NCBI GenBank assembly: GCA_019694835.1
Contig: JAIBBE010000050.1
Coordinates: 1 to 64,000 of the forward strand
Length of the DNA stretch: 64,000 nt
From: Fimbriimonadaceae bacterium
GTDB lineage: Bacteria > Armatimonadota > Fimbriimonadia > Fimbriimonadales > Fimbriimonadaceae
Direction of reading: 5' to 3'
Part shown: piece by piece, positions 9,219 through 18,194 of the stretch
Layout: each line of letters begins with the position of its first letter
How positions within the stretch are numbered: position 1 is the first letter of the stretch
Notes under the pieces: generated by a model
Seen by the model: the letters and a program-made list of their open reading frames with translations, nothing else
Told to the model about the DNA's origin: nothing
Databases searched by the model: none
Program-made: the position numbers and the translations under genes

Positions 9219-11993
9219 CTAAATTCGGTGGGAACCCGGTGCTAATTCCTCGGTCTTGCCGCGCCACACCAGGGTCGCGGGGACGGGGGTGTCGATCATT
9301 AGCTTCTCGCCCTCGAATTGCACGCGCAACTCGCCGCTGGGGTGGGCGATGCGGGCGTCGAAGCGGCGGAAGGAGCCGGGATGGGGGGCGATGCGGGCTT
9401 TGGTCCAGCCGGGCGCGAGGCTCGTGACGCCAGCGACGATCTGGAAAAAGCCGAGGATCGGGTGGGCGGACCAGGCGTGACAGTCGGACCGCGTCGGCTC
9501 CGGATTCTCGGCGAACGTCGTCAGCCCACTCTCGATCATCTCCTGCCAGGGCTTCAGATGGGGGGCGTAGTCGAAGTCGGGGTCCGCCGCCGCCATCGCG
9601 AGGTGTTTGTAGTAGGCGAAATAGTAGGTGCACTGGGCCGCATTGGCGGCTTCGAGGGCTTCGGTGGGCCAGGCGTCGACCTCCAGGCCGCACATGATCT
9701 GGTAACACCGCCGAAGGGCTTCGGCATGCTCAGAGGGCTGCCAGTGGTTGTCACTGGAGCATCGCGTTAAGGCACCATCACGTGCGTGCGCGAGCTCGTC
9801 GGGAAACCGCCAGGTTCTGCTTCTGTCATCTGGGTTCGGGGGGGCCTTGTCGATGCGCAGCATCTCACCCTTGACCGTGTCTGCAAGCTTGGCCATGAAG
9901 AACGCGCAGTAGTGAACTGTAGACAGCGCGCCACCGGGTGGGACGCCAGCGTCCCACCCGGGCACCCAGTCGGCAAAGTTCCAGAATTGCTCTTTGGGCT
10001 CAAAGAGCATCGCACGTAGGAAGTAGTGGCAAACATCGCTGAAGCCTTCACGCCGGTAAGGATCTCTGATGGTCTTAACCGCCGGTCGGTCAAACAGCAT
10101 CTGGTCATACAGCATCATCACCCACCACAGACTAAACGGCGGGATCACTTGCGTCTGACGCGACGGATAGCGCGACTGGGTGAGGCCGTTCTCCATCAGC
10201 GACCAGCCGATCTGCTCGACCGCGTTGCGTTGAAGTTGCCGGTCCCGGCCCAGGTAGTAGCCGATCAGGGCCTGGATGCGGGTGTCGCCGACGTACTGAA
10301 GCTGCTCCCAATACGGGCAGTCGAAATACGTCTCGCCTGCGCAGCGCTGGGCGGTTCGGACCGACACGTCCCAGAGCGGCTGAACGCTGGGTTCGGCGAC
10401 AAAGCTGGACTCAACTTGAAGCGGATATCCCGTCTCAATCGCGTCGAGGCCGTCGAGGATCACGGGGGCGTCGGTTTCGATCTGGAGGTAACGATAAGTT
10501 CGCCACCAAAGCGGCTCGAACTGAGCCCCGTGACGACCGAGCACGACCTTGTCCTGATACCCCTGCATCACCTTCCCCGCGACCTCGTCGCGGTTGCCTT
10601 TGTCGCCGTCGGCCTGCCACAGCGACTCGGAATAGGTGAGCGTCAGGGTTGCCTTGGTGCTGCCATCGAGGGGACGCGCGCCGAGGCGGGGGTAGGCGCA
10701 GAGAAGCTCTTGATAATCGAGAAGCAGCGGCTGGCCAGGCTCAATGCGCCGGGGCAGGAGCAGGCCTTCGCGAACCGCGTCGTCCTGGAAGGAGCGCACG
10801 ACCGGGCGTGCTTCGCGCTTGGTGTAATCCTGCGGCGGAAGGGTCGCGGGGATCAGCATCCACGGCGTGCCACCGCCGCTCGTGCCGCGCAATTCCGCCG
10901 CGCTGATGTCGTGCGGAGTGCGCCAGTTCAGCCACTGCGACGGGTCGGAGTCGGCCCGCATCCGTCCTGGCCGATCCTTGCTGCGGAAGACCTGTTCGAC
11001 CATCTCGAACACCGAGTCGGTCTTCCAAACCTCTTCGACGTAGTGCCGCACATTCGCGATGATCGTCGCGACGTTCTTGGCCGAGTTCTCGATGAAGTCA
11101 ACTTGCCACTCACCAACTGCCTCGCCACGCGGGATCAGTGCGACGACGACCCCGACGGTCTCCTCGCTGACGAGATCGCCGTCCTCGTCGCGGACTTCAT
11201 GAATTAGGGGAGCCGCGATTCGTGTCCCGGGTTCCTTTTCGGCGAGGGCATCGGCGACCGTCGCCGCCAAGGTGTGGCCGTCGACTCCGTCAGGAATCGG
11301 CATACCCAAGTCTCTGAGCGCGTTGTCGTCAAGGCCGATCGAGAGGCAACTCCCGCGCAGCCAATTGTTTAGCGGATCGATGAGCATGACGGCGATCGCT
11401 TCGCTGCCGCTGACCGATCCCATCCGCTCCAACAGGCGCCGCACGGTGCGACCGATCTCCTGTTCGGTCGTGCCGCTGACCTTCCCACTCGGCGCAAACG
11501 ACTCTAGGCGTGACGCGTCATAGATCTCTCCCGGACCGACATCGATGTAGTAGTTCATGTCGTGGGAGTGCATCATCGCGAAATCCCAGTGGGGCAGCGG
11601 GGCGACCTGCCACTCGCCGGGCGTGTTCAGGGGGCTCGCTGGCTGGTCGATGACATCGCAGAGGAAGGCGGTTCGGACAGTGTGCTGGGCCATAGGGGCC
11701 ATGCGACCGAAGTTCCAAACGAGGGCTTCGACGCGGTTGCTGCCCTTCTTCAGGAACGGGGCGAGGTCGATGGTCTCGAAGAACCAATGCCGCTCATCGC
11801 CGCGCTGGGGTCCGCGCGCGACGGGTTGGTCGTTGACGAAGAGCTTGTACCGCTGGTCGGCGCTGACCCGGACAAGGAAGGCCTCAGGCGCTGCGTCGAG
11901 TTTGAGTTCGCATTGGTAGAGGAAGACTCCGAGTTCTTTCCTCGGATCGTTGGCCGGGCCAATCCATCGCCCACGGAATACCCCGCCATTCAT
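9219..11993 (-). CDS. Alpha-L-rhamnosidase-like glycoside hydrolase (GH78 family type)
   Basis: 924 aa from the ATG at 11993 (the open frame runs on to 12095 but that part is low-complexity). It has an N-terminal carbohydrate-binding sandwich (RYKLFVNDQPVARGP, RVEALVWNFG), a middle beta-sandwich (ATLTLTYSESLW) and the (alpha/alpha)6 barrel with YFDCPYWEQLQYVGDTRIQ, the segment that carries the catalytic acid region of GH78 enzymes. No signal peptide is seen. It stands alone on the minus strand. Likely role: release of rhamnose from plant or microbial polysaccharide. Confidence 0.85.
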   Translation of the reverse strand: MNGGVFRGRWIGPANDPRKELGVFLYQCELKLDAAPEAFLVRVSADQRYKLFVNDQPVARGPQRGDERHWFFETIDLAPFLKKGSNRVEALVWNFGRMAPMAQHTVRTAFLCDVIDQPASPLNTPGEWQVAPLPHWDFAMMHSHDMNYYIDVGPGEIYDASRLESFAPSGKVSGTTEQEIGRTVRRLLERMGSVSGSEAIAVMLIDPLNNWLRGSCLSIGLDDNALRDLGMPIPDGVDGHTLAATVADALAEKEPGTRIAAPLIHEVRDEDGDLVSEETVGVVVALIPRGEAVGEWQVDFIENSAKNVATIIANVRHYVEEVWKTDSVFEMVEQVFRSKDRPGRMRADSDPSQWLNWRTPHDISAAELRGTSGGGTPWMLIPATLPPQDYTKREARPVVRSFQDDAVREGLLLPRRIEPGQPLLLDYQELLCAYPRLGARPLDGSTKATLTLTYSESLWQADGDKGNRDEVAGKVMQGYQDKVVLGRHGAQFEPLWWRTYRYLQIETDAPVILDGLDAIETGYPLQVESSFVAEPSVQPLWDVSVRTAQRCAGETYFDCPYWEQLQYVGDTRIQALIGYYLGRDRQLQRNAVEQIGWSLMENGLTQSRYPSRQTQVIPPFSLWWVMMLYDQMLFDRPAVKTIRDPYRREGFSDVCHYFLRAMLFEPKEQFWNFADWVPGWDAGVPPGGALSTVHYCAFFMAKLADTVKGEMLRIDKAPPNPDDRSRTWRFPDELAHARDGALTRCSSDNHWQPSEHAEALRRCYQIMCGLEVDAWPTEALEAANAAQCTYYFAYYKHLAMAAADPDFDYAPHLKPWQEMIESGLTTFAENPEPTRSDCHAWSAHPILGFFQIVAGVTSLAPGWTKARIAPHPGSFRRFDARIAHPSGELRVQFEGEKLMIDTPVPATLVWRGKTEELAPGSHRI

Positions 11994-12200
11994 CGGTGAG
12001 ATTATAGAGTTTCCCCCCAGAGTGGCGCGGGCGTCCCGCCCGCGCAGGCCATGTTCCCAGTGGAAGCCACTAAGACCCGCGACCCTGGAGCGCACGAATT
12101 CGACGTGTCCGGGGCACTAGATGATGAATGCCGAGCCCAGTACGCCAAGCCAGCAGTATTTGATAGTCCTAGGATCAGAGAACTTTAGTGCCAGGGACTC

Positions 12201-12641
12201 ATGTCTAATCCCCATCGCGCCGCAAGGCACGAACTCAAACATCGAAAACCAACCAACATGAAGAAAAACCCCCTCAATCTGAACCCACAGGAGGAACTGC
12301 GCCAAATGCGCTTGATGATCGATCGGCGATTCGGGCCACCAGGAGAGCCTGAGCCGTGCCCGTGTGACGACCCGATCCCCGTTCCGGTCGACGCAAGCGA
12401 GCGCGACGGCATCATCACCATCAAGGCCGCCATCCCCGGAATCGCCTGTGACAAGATCGAGGTGCTTCTGAACTCCCGCACTCTTACGATTCGCAGTCAC
12501 CCAGACTGCACTCAGGGCCACTTCAGTCGGACCGTGGCGTTGCCGAGCGACCTGGCGATCGGTCGTGCGCGGACGGGTGTTCGCAACGGATTCGTGTATG
12601 TGAAGATTCCCAAGTGCACGTCTCGCCACGCCAGTGCCTGA
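12201..12641 (+). CDS. Hsp20/alpha-crystallin-type small heat-shock protein
   Basis: 146 aa. Residues ~55-140 form an alpha-crystallin domain: IPVPVDASERDGIITIKAAI, PGIACDKIEVLL, RTLTIRSH, then a GxxNGFVYVKIPK-type closing strand. The domain normally holds unfolded proteins in an ATP-independent way. The C-terminal IxI anchoring motif is not obvious. An alternative start at 12258 (MKKN) would give a tighter N-terminus. Confidence 0.75.
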   Translation: MSNPHRAARHELKHRKPTNMKKNPLNLNPQEELRQMRLMIDRRFGPPGEPEPCPCDDPIPVPVDASERDGIITIKAAIPGIACDKIEVLLNSRTLTIRSHPDCTQGHFSRTVALPSDLAIGRARTGVRNGFVYVKIPKCTSRHASA

Positions 12642-12719
12642 GGCTCGAAAAGGTACTTGGACGACGAAGGGCCATCTTCGGGAATAAGGGGAGTGTTCCG
12701 GGCTGGAACGGTCGAAACT

Positions 12720-13595
12720 ATGTCAGCACTCCCTCTGGAATCCTCGAATCTGGTCATCAGCCAGGTCCTGGCGAAGGTCAGCGAGATCGCCGTGCTGCCT
12801 CAGGTGGTGTACAAGGTCGTCGAAATGACCGACGGCACGGACTCTTCGGCCCAGATGATCGAGCGCGCGATCGTCGTCGACCCCGGATTCTCGGCGAAGC
12901 TGCTCTCCCAATCGAATTCAGCCTACTACGGCCTCCCGCGCAAGGTGACCTCGATCCGCGAGGCCGTGATGTTCCTGGGATTCAAGGCGGTTCGTCAGCT
13001 TGCGATGAAGGTCGGCGTGTTCGACCTGTTCGTCGGCAAGAGCGACGCTGAATCGCTTCGAAGACGCGCTTGGTGGCGGCACTCGGTCGATACTGCCGTC
13101 TGCTGCAAGTACCTCGCCGAGCAGTGCAAGCGGGTTACGCCGGACGAGGCGTACACCTGCGGACTGCTCCATTACATCGGGAAGACCCTGCTCGACCGGT
13201 ACAACCCCGAGGGGTTTGCGGAAGTGCAGTCGCGGCTTGATTTGGGATTGCCCGACGTGGATGCCGAAGCCGAGGTATACGGCTGCCACCATGTCGAAGT
13301 CGGGGTTGCGGTGGCCGAACGGTGGGGCTTCCCTGAGGTGCTCATCGCGGGCATGGAGTACGTTTTCGAGCCCAATCCCGACGATCCGTTCTTCGACCTG
13401 ATGGCTCACGTGGCGATTTCGGACCGGATCGCGAAGCTGGCCCTGGCCGGCCTCAAACCCGCCAATCACGAAGAGGCCTTGGAGCATCTTCCGCAGTGGG
13501 CGGTTGCGCGCCTCGCCCTTGGCCCCGACCAGCTCGGCACGCTGATCGTGGGTGGGGCCGACGCCATCGCGCGTGCCGCCAGTCAGGGCATGTAG
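12720..13595 (+). CDS. HDOD-domain signalling protein
   Basis: 291 aa from the ATG at 12720 (the frame is open from 12657). It matches the HDOD domain: LPQVVYKVVEMTD, DPGFSAKLLSQSNSAYYG, ITSIREAVMFLGFKAVRQLA-like helix, and a central HSVDTAVCCKYLAEQC with GLLHYIGKTLLDRY. HDOD proteins are non-catalytic HD relatives in signalling and regulation. The conserved histidines of true HD phosphohydrolases are only partly present. Confidence 0.88.
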   Translation: MSALPLESSNLVISQVLAKVSEIAVLPQVVYKVVEMTDGTDSSAQMIERAIVVDPGFSAKLLSQSNSAYYGLPRKVTSIREAVMFLGFKAVRQLAMKVGVFDLFVGKSDAESLRRRAWWRHSVDTAVCCKYLAEQCKRVTPDEAYTCGLLHYIGKTLLDRYNPEGFAEVQSRLDLGLPDVDAEAEVYGCHHVEVGVAVAERWGFPEVLIAGMEYVFEPNPDDPFFDLMAHVAISDRIAKLALAGLKPANHEEALEHLPQWAVARLALGPDQLGTLIVGGADAIARAASQGM

Positions 13596-13606
13596 ATTGC
13601 TCCTGA

Positions 13607-14455
13607 CTAAGCTTGGACGACGACACGCAGGAACGTTGCCGGAATGACCGTACGGTTTGGACTGTCGCTGACATTCTTCGACAAAAAGAGCGCCTCCAAT
13701 TCGCCCATCAACTCCTCCTCCCGCCCGGCTTGACTGGCGGCGTCAAAGGCGTTCATGGTCGGTCCATAGTAGTCGCGAAAAACTCGAACGAAATCATCGG
13801 GTGAACCCTCAAATTCGAACATCCACTGGTCGGTGTGCATCGCAATGTCTGTCTCTGGAATTCCGGCACCGATAAACCGTGCCTTGACATGGCCCGAATC
13901 GCCCCAAAGCATTGGGCTCACGAACCCGGCTGATGGACTGGGCGTGTAGGCCGAGCAGATACGAAGGATCTGGGCGACCAGGGTGGGATCGTTCGGGATC
14001 CAGTTGCCCATGATGATTCGGCCTCCCGGACGGGTGACGCGGACCATTTCCTTGGCAACCTGTTCGGGCTTTGGCGCGAACATTGCGCCAAAGACAGAGA
14101 CGACCTTGTCGAACGATTGGTCCTGAAGGTGACCCAAGTCGGTGGCACACCCTTGCTCGAATCTGCAATTGGTTAGGGCAAGGTGCGTGGCGCGCTTGTT
14201 TCCGGCGTCGACCAAATTGCGGGCGATATCTACCCCAAGCACTTCGGCATTCAGCTGTGCAGCCGGGATGGCGGTCGTACCGTCCCCGCTGCCGAGGTCG
14301 AGGACTCGTTCCCCAGTTTGGATGCCGAGGCTGGCTACAAACGATTTGCCGCTGGTTCGCATGGTCTCGGCAATGCGCGTAAAGTCCCCCTTCTCCCAGA
14401 GAGCTTGGTTGGCGTTCGACGACGTTGCATTGTGTGTGAGTGTGTTGTTATTCAT
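13607..14455 (-). CDS. Class I SAM-dependent methyltransferase
   Basis: 282 aa. The motif I glycine loop is VLDLGSGDGTTAIPAA (about residue 51), with an acidic GVDI after the next strand and RPGGRIIMGNWIPNDP as the later strand. The layout is that of UbiE/COQ5-like or Methyltransf_25 enzymes. The substrate is unknown. It is divergent from a HxlR-family regulator (start 14571), which probably controls it. Confidence 0.88.
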   Translation of the reverse strand: MNNNTLTHNATSSNANQALWEKGDFTRIAETMRTSGKSFVASLGIQTGERVLDLGSGDGTTAIPAAQLNAEVLGVDIARNLVDAGNKRATHLALTNCRFEQGCATDLGHLQDQSFDKVVSVFGAMFAPKPEQVAKEMVRVTRPGGRIIMGNWIPNDPTLVAQILRICSAYTPSPSAGFVSPMLWGDSGHVKARFIGAGIPETDIAMHTDQWMFEFEGSPDDFVRVFRDYYGPTMNAFDAASQAGREEELMGELEALFLSKNVSDSPNRTVIPATFLRVVVQA

Positions 14456-14570
14456 GGTTCTGTCGATCGCGCGAGACCTTTCGGTGCCCGCGCCAGTGAG
14501 ATGATAGGCGGCTCGGGAGCATGATTCAAGTACAATATCCGGGGTCCCATGGTGCGGTTTCGAGGCAGAA

Positions 14571-15257
14571 ATGAGTGCGAGTTACGGACAGTTTTGCCCC
14601 CTGGCGAAGGCGTGCGAGGTAGTCACCGAGCGGTGGACGCCCCTCATCTTGCGCGAGTTGCTGTTCGGCAGCCAGCGATTCAACGAGATACACCGAGGTG
14701 TGCCCCTCATGTCCAAGACGCTTCTTTCGAAGCGCCTTCAGGAACTGGAGCGAGCCGGCATCATCGAACGAGTGCTTGCAGAGAGTGGCTACGATGCCTA
14801 CCGTCTCACCCTCGCTGGTCAAGAACTTGGCCCGATCGTTCTTCAGCTGGGCGCATGGGGGAAACAATGGACGAAGAGCCAGTTCACGGAGCGGGAGCTC
14901 GATGCCGGCCTCCTCATGTGGGACATGCGACGCCGCATACTGCAATCGAGCCTGCCGGAAGGAAAGATAGTGGTCCATTTTGTGTACCGCGATGCTCCGA
15001 TTGGGCGCAATTCTTGGTGGCTCGTGATGGATCGCCGTGAAGTCGATCTTTGCTTGGTCGATCCCGGCTGCGATTCCGACTTGACCGTGACCACATCGGT
15101 TGCGGTCATGGCGGGGATTTGGATGGGTGACCGCTCGATGGGTGCCGATCTTCAGTCTGGAGAACTGAAGATTGAAGGCGACGCGAAGTTGCGCAAGCTG
15201 TTTCCCACTTGGCTCCTGCTCAGCACCGCAGCAGACATCGAGCGGCGCGCTGGCTAG
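14571..15257 (+). CDS. HxlR-family transcriptional regulator with SCP2-like C-terminus
   Basis: 228 aa. The N-terminal ~110 residues are a HxlR winged helix: CPLAKACEVVTERWTPLILR, FNEIHRGVPLMSKTLLSKRL, LTLAGQEL. The C-terminal ~100 residues (IVVHFVYRDAPIG..., GDAKLRKLFPTWLLLS) match the sterol-carrier-like extension seen in some HxlR proteins. Divergent orientation with the methyltransferase gene suggests it regulates that gene and itself from the 115-bp shared spacer. Confidence 0.9.
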   Translation: MSASYGQFCPLAKACEVVTERWTPLILRELLFGSQRFNEIHRGVPLMSKTLLSKRLQELERAGIIERVLAESGYDAYRLTLAGQELGPIVLQLGAWGKQWTKSQFTERELDAGLLMWDMRRRILQSSLPEGKIVVHFVYRDAPIGRNSWWLVMDRREVDLCLVDPGCDSDLTVTTSVAVMAGIWMGDRSMGADLQSGELKIEGDAKLRKLFPTWLLLSTAADIERRAG

Positions 15258-15332
15258 GTCCTTGCCACCCACAGTCGGTTCGGGCCATAATGAACACCTA
15301 TCTGGCGGCGCGGTTCTCACCCGCCAACGGTT

Positions 15333-15407
15333 GGGCGGTTAGCTCAGTGGTAGAGCACTACAATGACACTGTAGGGGTCACAGGTTCAAGTCCTGTACCG
15401 CCCACCA
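15333..15407 (+). tRNA. tRNA-Val (anticodon GAC)
   Basis: 75-nt cloverleaf including encoded CCA: acceptor GGGCGGT/ACCGCCC, D stem GCTC/GAGC, anticodon stem CTACA/TGTAG with loop ATGACAC (anticodon GAC), T arm ACAGG-TTCAAGT-CCTGT. It is the integration target of the prophage. Confidence 0.96.
15358..15407 (+). other. attL core region of the prophage in the 3' half of tRNA-Val
   Basis: The integrase reading frame on the minus strand ends at a TAG (15358-15360) inside the anticodon stem of the tRNA, so phage sequence begins no later than the tRNA 3' end and the shared core probably covers the 3' half. A second copy (attR) was not seen within the window, so the prophage extends past 64000. Confidence 0.75.
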
Positions 15408-16476
15408 TTAAATTCCCCTTTCGGTGTGTCTTATCCTGTGTCTTATCCATTTGGCGCAGGGCGCGGTCCAGCTTCGCTACGGCGGCGGTCATTGCACCCA
15501 GTTGAGCCTGGGCGTAGACTCCCAGGGTCATTCTTGGGTCCGCGTGACGGGCGAGGGCTTGCACGGTTCGCAGGTCGACGCCGGAGCCGAGAAGATGGGT
15601 GACGAAGGTGCCCCGGAGGTCGTGGAACCTCACGCGCTTGTCGATTCCGCGAGCGTCGCGCCAGGCGTGCCAATCGCGAGTGACGTTTCTCCTTCCGACC
15701 GGGCGACCACTTTCGGTCGTGAAGATGGTCTTTCCTCGCCTAGGCTGCGCATTGAGTGCTTGCAGGACCGCGTTCGTGATTGGAATGGGCTGGCGTGACT
15801 TTTCGCTTTTGTCGCCCGGCTCTATGATCGTCATGCCGTCGATCTGGTCCCAGGTGAGGGCGCAGATCTCCGAGACCCTCAGGCCGGTGCGTGTGGCCAC
15901 GAAGATCATCGCCTCGAGGCGGTTCGTGGGGTCGAGGGTGAGCGACTGGGCCTCGCTCTTTGTCAGGACTCGGTTTCGACGCTTCTCGACGCGCGGAAGT
16001 TGGATGCCGCGGCAGAAGTTCACTTCGATCAGCTCATCCAGGATCGCTTCCTCGCAGGCCTTGGAGACGAGGGCCAGGATGCGGCGGATGGTCGGGGGCT
16101 GGACGGTCAGGGAGTCGGCGAAGGCCTGGACGTCTTTGCGCCGGATCTGATCAAGGGGCGTGTTCCCGATCGCGCTGGGTTCAATGTGGTTGCGCCAGTT
16201 CGCTTCGTTGGTCTCCCAGGTCGACAGCGCCCATTTGCGTGGCCCGGCGGCAAAGCGGCCCTTGAGCATTTCGTGCTCGATGTAGTCGGCTAAAGTCGGA
16301 ACCTCTGGGCCGCGCTGGATCTTGGGTTTGCCGAGGGTTTCGAGATCGCGCAGTGCTTCAGCCTTGGTCGAGCGAAGGGTGCCGCAAAGGGCTTCTCCGT
16401 TCACGGTTTTGCGCGCTCTGAACTTGGCCCCGCATTTCTCGACGGTCCCGCTTCCCTTTGGTCTTCTTCGTCTCAT
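15358..16476 (-). CDS. int: Tyrosine recombinase integrase
   Basis: 372 aa from the ATG at 16476. It has an N-terminal AP2-like arm-binding region, a SAM-like core-binding domain (about 60-150) and a catalytic domain with R in RTGLRVSEICAL, the HDLR box in VRFHDLRGTFVTHLL, a histidine in ALARHADPRM and the nucleophile Y in GVYAQAQLG. The last ~14 residues (GTGLEPVTPTVSL) are read from the tRNA gene itself. It is the last gene of the leftward operon. The frame is open up to 16542, but that extension has no conserved character. Confidence 0.93.
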   Translation of the reverse strand: MRRRRPKGSGTVEKCGAKFRARKTVNGEALCGTLRSTKAEALRDLETLGKPKIQRGPEVPTLADYIEHEMLKGRFAAGPRKWALSTWETNEANWRNHIEPSAIGNTPLDQIRRKDVQAFADSLTVQPPTIRRILALVSKACEEAILDELIEVNFCRGIQLPRVEKRRNRVLTKSEAQSLTLDPTNRLEAMIFVATRTGLRVSEICALTWDQIDGMTIIEPGDKSEKSRQPIPITNAVLQALNAQPRRGKTIFTTESGRPVGRRNVTRDWHAWRDARGIDKRVRFHDLRGTFVTHLLGSGVDLRTVQALARHADPRMTLGVYAQAQLGAMTAAVAKLDRALRQMDKTQDKTHRKGNLMVGGTGLEPVTPTVSL

Positions 16477-16687
16477 TTGGTACTTCTGCCTGTGTTGGGT
16501 CCCATTGTAGCAAGGCGAGCGGGCTGACCCACCACTCTCCATTTACTGGGTGCTTGAAGGCTCCAGGGATGATTCCTTTCGCCGCCCAGTCGTTCAGCGT
16601 CTCGACCTTCCGGCTCCACAGCTCGCAGTAGCACGCGATTGGGCGTGGTTCGAACGAGCCGGGAGCCATTTGGACGATGACGGTCAC
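16358..16687 (-). CDS. Excisionase-like small DNA-binding protein
   Basis: 109 aa from a GTG at 16687 preceded by AGGGGA. The segment VETLNDWAAKGIIPGAFK, followed by NGEWWVSPLALLQW, resembles MerR/excisionase-type winged helices (recognition helix followed by a W-containing wing). Its 3' part overlaps the first ~118 bases of integrase in another frame. Position next to int and size suit a recombination directionality factor; this is inference from context. Confidence 0.6.
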   Translation of the reverse strand: MTVIVQMAPGSFEPRPIACYCELWSRKVETLNDWAAKGIIPGAFKHPVNGEWWVSPLALLQWDPTQAEVPNETKKTKGKRDRREMRGQVQSAQNRERRSPLRHPSLDQG

Positions 16688-16727
16688 GCGGCGTCCCCTG
16701 CCTGGACGGATCGACCCGTCAACGGTC

Positions 16728-16841
16728 TCACGCCACCCCACCCATATAGACCACGAGGGCGAGCACGGCGAGGACACCGATCGCGCAGATCAGGCATAGC
16801 CAGCAGCCGACGCGGGGTTCGGGATCGGGCGGGAAGTTCAT
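16728..16841 (-). CDS. Small membrane protein, 37 aa
   Basis: 37 aa with one transmembrane helix (CLICAIGVLAVLALVVYMGG) after a short proline-rich N-terminus. Its ATG overlaps the TGA of the upstream gene by one base, as elsewhere in this operon, which supports it as a real gene. Function unknown. Confidence 0.7.
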   Translation of the reverse strand: MNFPPDPEPRVGCWLCLICAIGVLAVLALVVYMGGVA

Positions 16842-17269
16842 CACTGTGGACCTTCCTCGGTTGGTGCCGTGTCGTAATCGAACGGAGTCGCTTGAGAGAG
16901 GATCTCTCTGCGCTCTGCTTCGAACGCTGCGGCTGCGGCTTCCTTTCGGTGATGAAGTTCTTCCAAAGCACTCGCGATCTGTGGGTCAAAGTTATAAAGG
17001 CCACTCGCAGACTCCATCCCACGCCGCCCCTTGAAGCGGAGTTGAGTGGAGGACCAAGAGTGCGGCCCCTTTCTGGCGGAGACGACGCGGTACGTAAAGC
17101 CTTGATGGTTCATTGCCAACTTGCAGGCCGAGTAACGAGCAATCTCCCTCTCGATCGCGCTGAGAGATGTCCGAGTGATCGGCTTGGTTGCATCATCGGG
17201 AGTGGCCTGGAATCGGCCGTCATCGCGTAGATAGACGTTGATGGTGCCGATCGTCTTGATAACTATCAT
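16841..17269 (-). CDS. Phage protein of unknown function
   Basis: 142 aa, soluble. The N-terminal ~70 residues look like mixed alpha/beta (INVYLRDDGRFQATPD); the C-terminal ~50 residues are a Glu/Ala/Arg helix that may form a coiled coil. It overlaps both neighbours (4 bases upstream, 1 base downstream). Family not recognised. Confidence 0.7.
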   Translation of the reverse strand: MIVIKTIGTINVYLRDDGRFQATPDDATKPITRTSLSAIEREIARYSACKLAMNHQGFTYRVVSARKGPHSWSSTQLRFKGRRGMESASGLYNFDPQIASALEELHHRKEAAAAAFEAERREILSQATPFDYDTAPTEEGPQ

Positions 17270-17970
17270 CGGACCCTCCGCATTCGCCCAACCTTTCTCG
17301 ACGGCGCGATGCCGGTCAAGTCGCGCCAGGCGGCACCACTCAGGTCCAGCCAGTAGGGGGCGCGCTTCGGTCGCCAGGAGCCGGTGTCGTTGATCCGGAC
17401 GGTAATCGACTGGCCGAGGTACTCGACTTCCCAGACGCTGCCCCGTGGGAGCACCCAGCCCTTTCGGTAAGTAGTGGCGGCGGTGTACCCCTTATGGTGG
17501 TCGTAGCGCTCGCCGCTGGCGGTTCGTCCGCCGTGGTACGACTTCGAGTAGGTGCTGATTTCGACTTTGACCCATTGGCCAACCTTCGGAACCCGGGAGT
17601 GGCCATCACGCTTCTCCCGGGTCACTATCTGTTGGGAGGATCTACCAGCCGTCGAGGGTCTAGTTCGGCCAGGGGCCGGTTTCACCTCCTGGTCAGTTTC
17701 GGCCGCGATCGACGACGAGATTCTCGTTCCGTTGGGTTGCGAAGTGTAGGCCGTCACCGGCCCATGAGGCACCTCCACGCTGGTCTGTGCCAGGTAGTCG
17801 TTCAGGGTATGGCGGTCGATGCCGCTGGTGAGTAGAGCCGCCTCTGTCACAGGTGGCAGGTCGATGATCCGAACTTGCTGCCGGGGATCGGTGTCCTGGG
17901 CGGCAAGCTCGAAGACGGTGAGGGCGGTCGCAAGGGCGACCATGCCAAGGATCAGGTAGTTAGACTTCAT
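17266..17970 (-). CDS. Exported RlpA-like double-psi beta-barrel protein
   Basis: 234 aa from the ATG at 17970. A signal peptide (YLILGMVALATALTVFELAA) is followed by a low-complexity linker and, from about residue 130, an RlpA-like double-psi barrel: VEISTYSKSYHGGRTASGE, YTAATTYRKGWVLPRGS, VRINDTGSW, then YWLDLSGAAWRDL. The IND aspartate corresponds to the conserved acid of the RlpA/expansin fold. Bacterial RlpA cleaves naked peptidoglycan strands. Here it sits in the repressor-controlled left operon rather than with the lysis genes, so a wall-modifying or exclusion role is possible. Confidence 0.8.
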   Translation of the reverse strand: MKSNYLILGMVALATALTVFELAAQDTDPRQQVRIIDLPPVTEAALLTSGIDRHTLNDYLAQTSVEVPHGPVTAYTSQPNGTRISSSIAAETDQEVKPAPGRTRPSTAGRSSQQIVTREKRDGHSRVPKVGQWVKVEISTYSKSYHGGRTASGERYDHHKGYTAATTYRKGWVLPRGSVWEVEYLGQSITVRINDTGSWRPKRAPYWLDLSGAAWRDLTGIAPSRKVGRMRRVR

Positions 17971-18194
17971 CGAACCTTCTCCCGGTTGAACTTGGCGTTC
18001 GGTTTCCACCCTCGGCGAAGCATCGCGTCGGTGGCGTGGTCAAGGAAGCGCTTCGGGGTTCGCTTCTTGCTAAGGGCTCCGCTGAACCCGTAGCGCGGCG
18101 ACGCGACGCTCATTAGCGATGCCGGAACGGGGCCGAGGGTCGCGACGAGGCCGCTCAGTAGTCCGGCCTGTCGCCAGTGGGATTTCGTACTCAC
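17967..18194 (-). CDS. Small basic phage protein
   Basis: 75 aa from a GTG at 18194. It is basic, with a short hydrophobic stretch (AGLLSGLVATLGPVPASLM) in the first half and an Arg/Lys-rich C-terminus. Overlaps both neighbours by 4 bases (ATGA/GTGA type). Function unknown. Confidence 0.6.
   Translation of the reverse strand: MSTKSHWRQAGLLSGLVATLGPVPASLMSVASPRYGFSGALSKKRTPKRFLDHATDAMLRRGWKPNAKFNREKVR

Noticed and set aside
16476..16542. Longer integrase N-terminus (start at 16542)
   Set aside because: The extra 22 residues lack any family character and overlap the excisionase-like gene; the ATG at 16476 begins the usual basic N-terminus.
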